This document shows, one piece after another, positions 1 to 5,084 of a DNA stretch of 5,084 nucleotides. Position 1 is the stretch's first letter. Each line of letters starts with the position of its first letter. The notes under the pieces are model-generated. The model was not told the origin of the DNA, did no database searches, and saw nothing but the letters and a program-made list of their open reading frames with translations. Origin of the DNA: Desulfobacula sp. (GTDB lineage: Bacteria > Desulfobacterota > Desulfobacteria > Desulfobacterales > Desulfobacteraceae); contig JAQICW010000520.1 of the NCBI GenBank assembly GCA_027858355.1, positions 1 to 5,084 on the forward strand, given 5' to 3'. The position numbers and the translations under genes were made by a program.

Positions 1-44
1 ATTCCAAATTGACCAAGCCCGATTATTAATATTTGTTGAGACAT
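1..44 (-). CDS. ktrA: KtrA/TrkA-type potassium channel regulatory subunit, N-terminus only (runs off window)
   Basis: Only the first 14 codons are present, reading MSQQILIIGLGQFG, and the gene continues beyond position 1. The IIGLGQFG stretch is the glycine-rich dinucleotide-binding loop that opens the Rossmann fold of RCK/KTN domains. In the family, KtrA/TrkA is a cytoplasmic ring bound under the membrane channel that gates potassium uptake in response to nucleotides. The ATG at 44 is preceded at good spacing by a strong AAAGGAG site (53-59) that overlaps the stop codon of the upstream channel gene, so translation is probably coupled. The channel-then-regulator order supports a two-gene Ktr/Trk operon. 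Family assignment rests on very few residues plus context; the KtrA versus TrkA choice follows from the KtrB-like partner. Confidence 0.8.
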   Translation of the reverse strand, partial: MSQQILIIGLGQFG

Positions 45-51
45 ATACTAA

Positions 52-59
52 ACTCCTTT
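52..59 (-). promoter_or_regulatory. Ribosome-binding site of the ktrA-like gene
   Basis: Read on the minus strand this is AAAGGAGT, eight bases before the ATG at 44. It overlaps the TAA stop (58-60) of the channel gene. This fixes the start of the regulatory subunit and suggests translational coupling of the pair. Confidence 0.8.
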
Positions 60-2076
60 AAGTTAATGTGATTCTTGCATCCGGACAGCGAGAAGCAGGT
101 GTTGATTGATCTTGGCCTAGCAGCATAAACAGAGTCATGGGACCTATACGACCCGTAAACATAGCGATCATTACTATTATTTTACCGATTTCATCAAGAT
201 AGGCGGTGGCACCGGTAGAAAGACCCACAGTACCAATAGCGGAGGTTACCTCAAAAATGATGTCACGAACAGAAATTTGTTGTGTTATTTTGAGCATCAA
301 TACCATGATAAACCAAACAATTGCTCCTGAAGCGACAATCGTAATGGCACGATAAATAGTTCCGGAAAGAATCCTTCTATTTTGTATTATAACAACGTTA
401 CGGTTGGTTATGCTTGCCAAGAATGTCATTGCTAATATGCCAATTGTTGTCGTTTTGACGCCACCTGCAGTACTACCGGGACTACCTCCGATAAACATCA
501 AGCAAAGCATGACAAGAAACGTTGGACTGATCATTCCTGTAATGTCCACCGAATTAAATCCTGCGGTACGTAATGTTACAGATTGAAACCAGGCATTATG
601 AATTTTATCTAAAAACGATAAGTCTGATAAAATACCATTCCATTCAAAAGCAAGCACGAAAAAAGTACCCGAGACCAACAAAACGGTGGTAGCAATCAGA
701 GATATGCGTGCTGTAACAGGAATCTGTTGTCGACGTATCCATTTTGGAAGAATCAAACTTGTGGCCGGTGCCAGACCACCAAAAACAATCAGAACAGCAA
801 CAATATGCAAAATCAAAGGGTTGTTTTGATAAGAAATCAGACTGTCACTTTGCAGCGCAAATCCTGCATTGCAGAATGCTGATATTGCAGTGAACAATCC
901 CCGCCATGATGCTTGACCCAAAGTATCTCCTGCTGAATAAAACAAACCAGTCAGGATAAATGCACCCGCTGCTTCTGCAATAAATGTAAATTTTAGAATT
1001 GCAATCAGAGAAGCGACCAGGTCTTTATGGCCGGTATCTGTCATTGATGTAAAAAGACGTTCCTGCCGTAAACTCAAACGTCGACCCATTGCATGCAGTG
1101 CGACGGTGGCAATACTCATGATGCCAAGACCACCAAGTTGAATTAGAATTATGATGAAAAATTGACCGAGCATTGAAAAATCAGTGGGTGTGTCCAGAAC
1201 GATAAGCCCGGTGACACAAACTGCACTCATAGAAGTAAATGCAGCATCTACAAGGCCAATGCTTCCCCCCTTTGTCGAAGCGGGAATAGTGAGTATCAGG
1301 GTGCCCAGAACGGATAAGGCAAAGAAGGTGCTGAGTAAAATGCGTGCAGGGTGGTTGAGTAATACTTCCCACCAATGCTCCCGCCTTTCAAGAATTGGGC
1401 CGGAGCAGGGTAGTAAAAGGAAGATGGCCAAACTGATGACAAGAGAAATTGTCATGGTATGTTCCGTTGCCAATGAAAAAAGAACTAATATTAAGAATAA
1501 AAACCCCGCTACTGGGAGCAAAAAAAGAGGTTTGGATCTTTGTTTCCAGGACCAAACAATAAAAAGAATTTGTACCATGACTGATGTGACCGTAATCGTG
1601 GCTCTTGATAAGAGAGAATCTGAAATGCCCAATATCATTGAAATGCCGATAACAACAGGAACCATCATAATCGCCCAACGCATCCGCTGTTGATACCGGT
1701 TCACATGATAGTTTTTTTTATTGTGGTCGACATAGACTCTGAAATCCAATAATGCAAATTCTGCGCTGATTAGTGAAACAGTTCCAATTAGTGCTGCAAA
1801 AGGGTTGTTAACAAGATATGGCAAAGCTACAACAAAGCTGCCTAAAGAAGACAACCCACCAAAAATTTTGCCCATGTTTGGCCGCCGAAATAATGTAAAA
1901 GCACAAATAAGACATGTAATAGAGGCAAAGGATGCAATCCCTATACGCCAAACCGGAGGAAAATCACTATCTAAACCAATCGATGCAAAAATAAACGGCA
2001 GTGGAGACAGGGCTATTAAAGCCCCTTCCATCCCAACTTGCGACAGTGATGATCTTGAAATACTTGCAGCTTTCAT
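58..2076 (-). CDS. ktrB: KtrB/TrkH-family potassium uptake channel with long N-terminal membrane extension
   Basis: Inner-membrane potassium-translocating subunit, 672 aa from the ATG at 2076. The four pore-loop filters are all visible: VCVTGL (about 286-291), FCNAGF (401-406), LRTAGF (502-507) and IGTVGL (614-619). The conserved GGSPGSTAGGVKT stretch (530-542) and a C-terminal GRIGPMT (642-648) are typical of KtrB-like members. KtrB/TrkH proteins are usually about 440-500 aa; here roughly the first 230-240 residues form an added region with several hydrophobic segments (about 20-35, 45-65, 75-110, 135-155, 160-180, 185-225) before the channel core, which starts near residue 245. The regulatory partner starts at once downstream. 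The start is uncertain: a TTG at 2097 would add seven residues, and neither start has a clear Shine-Dalgarno site. Unlike the genes upstream, it shows no sign of decay. Substrate could be K+ or Na+/K+; the filter glycines fit potassium. Confidence 0.92.
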   Translation of the reverse strand: MKAASISRSSLSQVGMEGALIALSPLPFIFASIGLDSDFPPVWRIGIASFASITCLICAFTLFRRPNMGKIFGGLSSLGSFVVALPYLVNNPFAALIGTVSLISAEFALLDFRVYVDHNKKNYHVNRYQQRMRWAIMMVPVVIGISMILGISDSLLSRATITVTSVMVQILFIVWSWKQRSKPLFLLPVAGFLFLILVLFSLATEHTMTISLVISLAIFLLLPCSGPILERREHWWEVLLNHPARILLSTFFALSVLGTLILTIPASTKGGSIGLVDAAFTSMSAVCVTGLIVLDTPTDFSMLGQFFIIILIQLGGLGIMSIATVALHAMGRRLSLRQERLFTSMTDTGHKDLVASLIAILKFTFIAEAAGAFILTGLFYSAGDTLGQASWRGLFTAISAFCNAGFALQSDSLISYQNNPLILHIVAVLIVFGGLAPATSLILPKWIRRQQIPVTARISLIATTVLLVSGTFFVLAFEWNGILSDLSFLDKIHNAWFQSVTLRTAGFNSVDITGMISPTFLVMLCLMFIGGSPGSTAGGVKTTTIGILAMTFLASITNRNVVIIQNRRILSGTIYRAITIVASGAIVWFIMVLMLKITQQISVRDIIFEVTSAIGTVGLSTGATAYLDEIGKIIVMIAMFTGRIGPMTLFMLLGQDQSTPASRCPDARITLT

Positions 2077-2120
2077 AAGATAATCACGGAGATACAATTT
2101 ATTTTAATTTTCATTTAGTC

Positions 2121-2131
2121 TGCCTTAGGCA
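2121..2131. repeat. Short perfect palindrome between trkH remnant and ktrB
   Basis: TGCCTTAGGCA is a five-base inverted repeat around one base, in the short stretch between the trkH remnant stop (2161) and the ktrB start (2076). It has no following U-tract, so it is not a convincing terminator. It could be an operator or chance. No promoter could be assigned with confidence in this gap. Confidence 0.3.
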
Positions 2132-2160
2132 TTCTGATCCATAAATTCTTTTTCTCTTCT

Positions 2161-2403
2161 TTATTTCTTCCAAAACTCAGGAACGAAGAGGATAATTACT
2201 GTGTAACTTTCTAATCTACCCAACAGCATACACCAGGCAAGCAGCCATTTTCCTAAAACAGGCAAATTGGCAAAGTTTTCAGTAGGCCCAACGGTTCCAA
2301 AGCCAGGTCCGATATTTCCGATACACACCGCCACCGCACCAAAGGTGGTTATCATGTCAATACCCATGCAGGCAAGAAGTATGCTCGACAGAATAAAAAG
2401 ACC
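2161..2403 (-). pseudogene. trkH: TrkH potassium transporter, C-terminal remnant
   Basis: About 80 codons match the C-terminal end of a TrkH-type potassium transporter: a hydrophobic segment beginning near LFILSSILLACMG, the fourth pore-loop filter CIGNIGPGFG followed by TVGP, then LGKWLLAWCMLLGRLE and a normal ending VPEFWKK at the TAA (2161-2163). The first three pore loops, roughly 400 residues, are absent. The open frame extends upstream to 2466, but those residues do not look like TrkH and overlap the zinc-ribbon remnant in another frame, so the break is near 2400-2405. No ribosome-binding site or sensible start is present. A serine follows GRLE where the family generally has isoleucine or leucine, consistent with relaxed constraint. 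This is a different TrkH subtype from the complete channel just downstream, so it is not simply a tandem-duplicate fragment. Confidence 0.85.
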
Positions 2404-2435
2404 ATTCCGCTCTTGTCCCATAGGGCTGAATGGTA

Positions 2436-2521
2436 TTAAAGTATCTGTTTTCCACACCAGGGACAAAAATTAGAGCCATTTCCGGAAAATTGTTTTTCAC
2501 AACCCGGGCATATAAATTCAT
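2436..2521 (-). pseudogene. Tiny zinc-ribbon protein, probably frameshifted after the start codon
   Basis: In one frame, codons 2516-2439 read FICPGCEKQF, a short glycine/asparagine/serine linker, then NFCPWCGKQIL and a TAA at 2436-2438. The two CxxC knuckles, eleven residues apart, with the second followed by GK, make a typical zinc-ribbon. That frame has no start codon. The ATG at 2521, overlapping the metallophosphoesterase stop as ATGA, is one base out of register: ATGAATTT would become ATG AAA TTT (MKF) with one more A. The simplest reading is a one-base deletion in a gene of about 28 codons that was coupled to its upstream neighbour. The shifted frame actually opened by this ATG gives a 55-codon peptide with no recognisable features. 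The original gene may have been longer at its 3' end, where it meets the trkH remnant. Function unknown. Confidence 0.65.
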
Positions 2522-2802
2522 TTGACTTCCAGCATATCCTGCAGACAGGGTTTGCCATACAAAGCCCCGCCGATTCTCACATGAAGATTGGACGAAACGT
2601 TGACCTGTCCCGCATCGTGGGTATGGCCGCATAAAACAGTCAGATCACCGTCTGGATATGAAGGCATAATCTTTAAAAGAATATCTCCTCCCACCAGCAG
2701 CGCACAAGGTTCCTGCACTGCAATGTTATGACAAAACACCTCAATCTCAGACAAGTTTAAAAAATTAAGGTGAATATCAGTCACCCAGGCAATCTGTGTC
2801 AT
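2518..2802 (-). pseudogene. Calcineurin-like metallophosphoesterase with internal deletion
   Basis: The 94-codon frame begins MTQIAWVTDIH, carrying the first metal-binding motif DxH (D9, H11), then VGGD (37-40). It jumps straight to LLKIMPSYPD and the last motif LCGHTH (58-62), and ends LEVK. Calcineurin-fold phosphoesterases are normally about 230-300 aa; the GNHD motif, the later metal-binding histidine motif and most of the core lie between GGD and GHTH and are missing. Both ends look normal, so an in-frame internal deletion of roughly 150 codons is inferred. The join falls at GGDI-LLKIM, and from memory of the family a similar GD(I/V)LL stretch precedes the C-terminal part, so a short repeat could have mediated the deletion. 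An ATG at 2811 is an alternative start; neither has a good ribosome-binding site. It begins just after the AI-2E stop and overlaps the next tiny gene by 4 nt. The product would lack catalytic residues. Confidence 0.82.
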
Positions 2803-2821
2803 CAAATTCATGAGTTTCAAT

Positions 2822-3880
2822 TTAATTATTATTGTCCTGGCCATTCAGGAAGTCGTTAAATTCAAGTTCATATATATAAAAAAGAACCATTGTTATGCCA
2901 AAAATCAAAGGGCCGTATAAAAGCCCTGCAAGACCAAAAAAATTTAATCCGCCAAGTATGGAAAAAAATATAACAATAACACTCATGTTTGCAGAACCGC
3001 TCATGAAAAGCGGACGAACAAGATTATCTATCATTCCAACGACCACAACAGACCATATAATCATGAAAACACCTGATTTCATGCTTCCTGATACAAAAAG
3101 ATAAATTGCCGCAGGGACCCAGACAAGGGCTGTGCCAACAACCGGTATGAGTGAAGCAAAACTCATGACAGCGCCCCAGAAAAATCCAGGCAGGCCGCAG
3201 ATGGCAAAAGCTATGCCACCGGCTATGCCCTGGCCCGCTGCAGTGACTGCCGTCCCGAGCATGGCTGATTTTGATACAGCCTTGACCTTTTCAATAAGAA
3301 TTGACTCATGTTCTGATGAAAGGGGCATAAGATGAAAAATATAATCAAACATTTTTTTTTCATCTTGCACCACAAAAAAGAAGACAAAGATCATTAAGCC
3401 AAAATTTATAACAACACCGGAGATATTGCTTACTATGGCCCCGCTTTGTTGAATTAAGAACTTGCCACTGTTTGTAGTAAGGGTTGTAATGGTGTCATTA
3501 ATATCAATGTCTTTTAAGAATTCTGTGGCGGGCAGATATTTTTCATACAATTGGATAAATCTTTCAAGGTTGCCGGCCATAACCCACTCATTAATGGCAT
3601 TAAAGGAAATGATACCCTGTCTTATGATAACAGAAACAAGCAACATGAGTGGAATCATAATCACAACAACAAGAAGGATGCATAAAATGCATGCAGCAAG
3701 GTTTGTTCTGCCTTTTACTTTTTTCTGCACCCATTCATATACAGGCTTTGCCAGGATTCCCAGTATCAGACCAAAGATAATCGGATCAAGGTATATATTG
3801 ATCATATTATAGCATAGAAAAAGACTTGCAAAGAGAAGGGAAAACAAAAAATAGTGAGAAATATTTAATTTTTCTTTCAA
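2822..3880 (-). CDS. AI-2E family transporter (PF01594 type)
   Basis: Integral inner-membrane protein of 352 aa, the usual family length. Hydrophobic segments lie near residues 11-45, 61-86 and 146-171, with a soluble, more polar stretch at about 95-145. The conserved core follows: GQGIAGGIAF (216-225), CGLPGFFWGAV (228-238), LIPVVGTALVWVPAAIYLF (244-262), DNLVRP (285-290) and GGLNFFGLAGLLYGPL (310-325). The family includes an AI-2 exporter, Na+/H+ antiporters and many uncharacterised permeases, so the substrate cannot be named. The start is TTG at 3880, chosen because AAAAGGA (3889-3895) lies eight bases upstream and no in-frame ATG occurs before codon 26. It follows the lipoprotein stop by 18 nt, as expected in an operon. 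A run of nine adenines in the coding strand (3352-3360) encodes the EKK region. It appears intact although genes on both sides are eroded. Confidence 0.93.
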   Translation of the reverse strand: MKEKLNISHYFLFSLLFASLFLCYNMINIYLDPIIFGLILGILAKPVYEWVQKKVKGRTNLAACILCILLVVVIMIPLMLLVSVIIRQGIISFNAINEWVMAGNLERFIQLYEKYLPATEFLKDIDINDTITTLTTNSGKFLIQQSGAIVSNISGVVINFGLMIFVFFFVVQDEKKMFDYIFHLMPLSSEHESILIEKVKAVSKSAMLGTAVTAAGQGIAGGIAFAICGLPGFFWGAVMSFASLIPVVGTALVWVPAAIYLFVSGSMKSGVFMIIWSVVVVGMIDNLVRPLFMSGSANMSVIVIFFSILGGLNFFGLAGLLYGPLIFGITMVLFYIYELEFNDFLNGQDNNN

Positions 3881-3888
3881 AGCAAGTA

Positions 3889-3895
3889 TCCTTTT
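3889..3895 (-). promoter_or_regulatory. Ribosome-binding site deciding a TTG start for the AI-2E gene
   Basis: AAAAGGA on the minus strand lies eight bases before the TTG at 3880. It supports the non-ATG start, since the first in-frame ATG would remove 25 residues of the first membrane segment. Confidence 0.6.
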
Positions 3896-3898
3896 ATG

Positions 3899-4144
3899 TT
3901 AGTTTTCTTTGCTATCTTCAGTGTAGTCTTTTTTACCTGACTCGTCATCTTTATTTTCGCTTTGACTTTCGGATTCTTTGGGTTTTCCGGATTCAATCCC
4001 AATCGCCTGTTTTGCTTCATCCAATGCTTGTGTTACCAATTCAGAGGCGGCTTTTTGCACTTTCTCTACCTGATCGCAACCACTTGTGCCTATCAGTAAT
4101 AAAAGACATGCCATCAATGTTATTGATTTTTTAAATGTATTCAT
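3899..4144 (-). CDS. Small predicted lipoprotein with acidic tail
   Basis: Encodes 81 aa. The N-terminus MNTFKK is positively charged, followed by a hydrophobic stretch (8-20) and TSGC with the presumed lipidated cysteine at 23. The lipobox is loose, with threonine at -3. Aspartate follows the cysteine (+2), a residue that in E. coli favours inner-membrane retention; whether that rule holds here is unknown. Residues 24-50 look like one amphipathic helix (DQVEKVQKAASE and onward). The remaining 30 residues are low-complexity, rich in Glu, Asp, Ser and Lys, and probably disordered. The start at 4144 is supported by CAGGAGA (4151-4157) and by an ATGA overlap with the purC stop. I do not recognise a family. 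It looks intact and may act with the adjacent membrane protein, but that is only positional inference. Confidence 0.8.
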   Translation of the reverse strand: MNTFKKSITLMACLLLLIGTSGCDQVEKVQKAASELVTQALDEAKQAIGIESGKPKESESQSENKDDESGKKDYTEDSKEN

Positions 4145-4509
4145 TGTATTTCTCCTGATTGTTTGAAACCTGACTTCTGGATATCCCTGCAACGATCTTT
4201 TAGGGGCGGGATATCCGGGAACCATTGTTTTTGGGTTATTTGGTTAGTACAGGCACAATATACATGGGAAAGCTTTTTGGCAGCACCTTCTTCAACCAGT
4301 CCAAGATAATGGGTGGGGATACCTGCTTTTTCCAGTTTTTCAAAAAAATAAGCCCACAGTAAGGCAATGGCAGCTCCTTTATGCTGGATAGTATCCGGCA
4401 TCTCGCCCCAGTCAAAAACTGAATAGCGGTCGGAAAATGTAAATCTTGCCCGCCCAGCAGTATCCTTTACCGCAGCCTGTAATATTTGAAAATCCTTTAC
4501 ACTACCCAT
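4141..4509 (-). pseudogene. purC: SAICAR synthetase (PurC), remnant with internal deletion
   Basis: PurC joins aspartate to CAIR using ATP, the step after PurE in purine synthesis. The frame has 122 codons; family members are about 235-330. Residues 1-80 look like a normal PurC N-terminus of the archaeal/deltaproteobacterial kind: MGSVKDFQIL, FSDRYSVFDWGEMPD (25-39), HKGAA (43-47), EKAGIPTHYLG (60-70). After LSHV (80-83) comes YCACTNQITQKQWFPDIPPL, which resembles the C-terminal end of such proteins (my recollection, not a search). The conserved substrate- and ATP-binding middle is missing. Because the stop overlaps the next gene's ATG and the C-terminal tail survives, an internal in-frame deletion of very roughly 150-200 codons fits better than 3' truncation. 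The start at 4509 is set by a strong GGAGGT (4515-4520) inside purE and overlaps the purE stop by eight bases; the frame open to 4566 is purE sequence in another register. Confidence 0.82.
4179..4216. repeat. Nine-base inverted repeat (hairpin) before the lipoprotein gene
   Basis: GGATATCCC at 4179-4187 is exactly complementary to GGGATATCC at 4208-4216, giving a nine-base stem around a 20-base loop. Each arm contains the self-complementary GGATATCC, so this is also a direct repeat 30 bases apart. It lies in the tail of the purC remnant, about 35-70 bases upstream of the lipoprotein ATG, and could shape the mRNA there. There is no U-tract after it on the minus strand, so it is not a standard terminator. 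It may be chance. Confidence 0.5.
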
Positions 4510-4975
4510 TGCAGACCTCCAGATCATCTTTTTCCAAAGCCTCTTTTGCTGTTTTCTGATACTCATTTATCTTTTCTTTTATTCCATTGTCAGACAGTGC
4601 CAGAATCTTTGCAGCAGCCAGGGCGGCATTGGCCGGCTCCAGAACCATCATGGGGGCAACAGCAGAAGGCATTCTCAGGCTTGATTATACGTCTGCCCCG
4701 GCAAATTTATCGCTGTAGGGCGGGCAGGCAATAACCGGACAAAAGGTCTGGGCATCTGTAAACCCTTTCAGGGCGTTGCTCCTTCCTGCCACTGTAATAA
4801 AAACTACCCCTTGTTTTTCATACTCTTTTATCAGTTCATAACACTTCAAGGGAACTTTATGGGCGGAAGCCACCCGCAAAATACTCTCCACGCCCAGTTT
4901 ATCAAGATTTTTTGCAATTTTTTTGCACCATTCAAGATCACTTTTTGATCCCATGATTATGATTACCTTACCCAT
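4502..4975 (-). pseudogene. purE: Class II PurE (AIR carboxylase type) interrupted by an in-frame stop
   Basis: PurE forms CAIR from AIR (class II, using CO2) or from N5-CAIR (class I). The frame opens with MGKVIIIMGSKSD, then SAHK (37-40), ITVAGRSNAL (60-69) and ACPPYSDKFAGADV (83-96). Lysine in SAHK and the AGRSNAL stretch are class II features, as in Treponema and the animal enzyme. Codon 97 is TAA (4685-4687). Reading on in the same frame gives SSLRMPSAVAPMMVLEP and a normal remainder of 60 codons, ending at TAG (4502-4504). Ignoring the stop, the protein is 157 aa, the expected family length. From memory of the Treponema protein, this position is tyrosine, so one base change (TAT/TAC to TAA) explains it. 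The 96-aa product would lack the C-terminal part of the fold. The start is well supported by AAAGGAGA (4982-4989). Confidence 0.9.
4515..4520 (-). promoter_or_regulatory. Ribosome-binding site of purC inside the purE 3' end
   Basis: GGAGGT on the minus strand, six bases before the ATG at 4509. It decides the purC start in favour of 4509 over upstream codons that belong to purE in another frame, and implies the two genes were translated in tandem. Confidence 0.75.
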
Positions 4976-5084
4976 TTTTTATCTCCTTTGTATTAAGTAT
5001 CAATTAATAGCTATGAACGCAAATGGCCGTTGGATTTATGTAACATGGTGTAATTATGCGTTATTTTATCGGATAGTTACCTCC
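4976..5084. other. Leader region upstream of purE
   Basis: This holds an AT-rich stretch with the purE ribosome-binding site (AAAGGAGA, 4982-4989). An 11-codon frame opens at an ATG and reads MLHKSNGHLRS before its stop, too short to assign. The six-base complement AACGCA/TGCGTT (near 5017-5022 and 5058-5063) could form a weak long-loop hairpin. I see no convincing promoter hexamer pair, purine riboswitch or upstream gene end. Confidence 0.4.

Noticed and set aside
1184..1693. A 169-codon open frame on the plus strand
   Set aside because: It lies antisense inside the channel gene, has no recognisable motif or ribosome-binding site, and the minus-strand frame carries all four pore filters.
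2121..2131. Rho-independent terminator between the trkH remnant and ktrB
   Set aside because: The stem is only five base pairs and no U-tract follows on the coding strand.
2357..2632. A 91-codon minus-strand frame across the phosphoesterase, zinc ribbon and trkH remnants
   Set aside because: Its sequence matches nothing and is a shifted reading of three identifiable remnants in other frames.
4145..4225. A longer lipoprotein start at 4225
   Set aside because: The extension would put 27 residues before the signal peptide and is the purC tail in another frame; the ATG at 4144 has its own ribosome-binding site.
4510..4566. An upstream start adding 19 residues to PurC
   Set aside because: Those codons are the purE 3' end in another register, while the ATG at 4509 has a strong GGAGGT six bases upstream and begins the family-typical MGSVKD.
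4685..4687. Stop-codon recoding (read-through) of TAA in purE
   Set aside because: TAA is not used for selenocysteine or pyrrolysine insertion, other genes here use TAA as a normal stop, and neighbouring genes are clearly decaying, so a mutation or sequencing error is simpler.
5010..5070. Possible integron attC-like site from the AACGCA/TGCGTT inverted repeat
   Set aside because: The flanking bases do not match the core-site consensus, the complement is only six bases with a long loop, and no integron gene cassette or integrase is visible.

Overview
All genes in this window lie on the minus strand and read from the high-coordinate end towards position 1. The likely host is a Gram-negative, sulfate-reducer-like member of the Desulfobacterota (Desulfobacterales type). 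This is inference from gene types: a class II PurE, an archaeal/deltaproteobacterial-style PurC, an AI-2E family permease, and TrkH/KtrB potassium channels. Base composition is moderate to AT-rich. No mobile element, CRISPR array or RNA gene was recognised.

In transcription order: (1) 4976-5084 is a short leader ending in a strong ribosome-binding site. (2) 4502-4975 is purE (class II), interrupted by one in-frame TAA at codon 97; the remaining 60 codons still read as good PurE. (3) 4141-4509 is purC, overlapping the purE end, but only 122 codons long: a normal N-terminus appears joined directly to a C-terminal tail, with the catalytic middle missing. (4) 3899-4144 is a small lipoprotein gene overlapping the purC stop by 4 nt. 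(5) 2822-3880 is an intact AI-2E family permease. (6) 2518-2802 is a metallophosphoesterase with motifs from both ends but no middle. (7) 2436-2521 is a tiny zinc-ribbon gene that appears frameshifted by one base just after its start. (8) 2161 to about 2403 is the C-terminal end of a TrkH potassium transporter. (9) 58-2076 is a complete, unusually long KtrB/TrkH-family channel. (10) 1-44 is the start of its KtrA/TrkA-type regulatory partner, running off the window.

The main observation is a block of serial gene decay (about 2161-4975). Three genes have lost their interiors or 5' parts, one has a nonsense codon and one a frameshift, while two genes inside the block (lipoprotein and AI-2E permease) look intact. 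The original close packing, with overlapping stops and starts, is still visible, so this was probably one operon-like cluster. Two deletions are internal and frame-preserving, which points to deletions between short repeats, or to an assembly that collapsed sequence. If the lesions are real and no other copies exist, the organism could be impaired at two consecutive purine-synthesis steps (AIR carboxylation and SAICAR synthesis). It also keeps the remnant of one potassium channel immediately upstream of a complete, different one. I see no convincing new defence or regulatory system here; the interest lies in the decay pattern and in the extended potassium channel.
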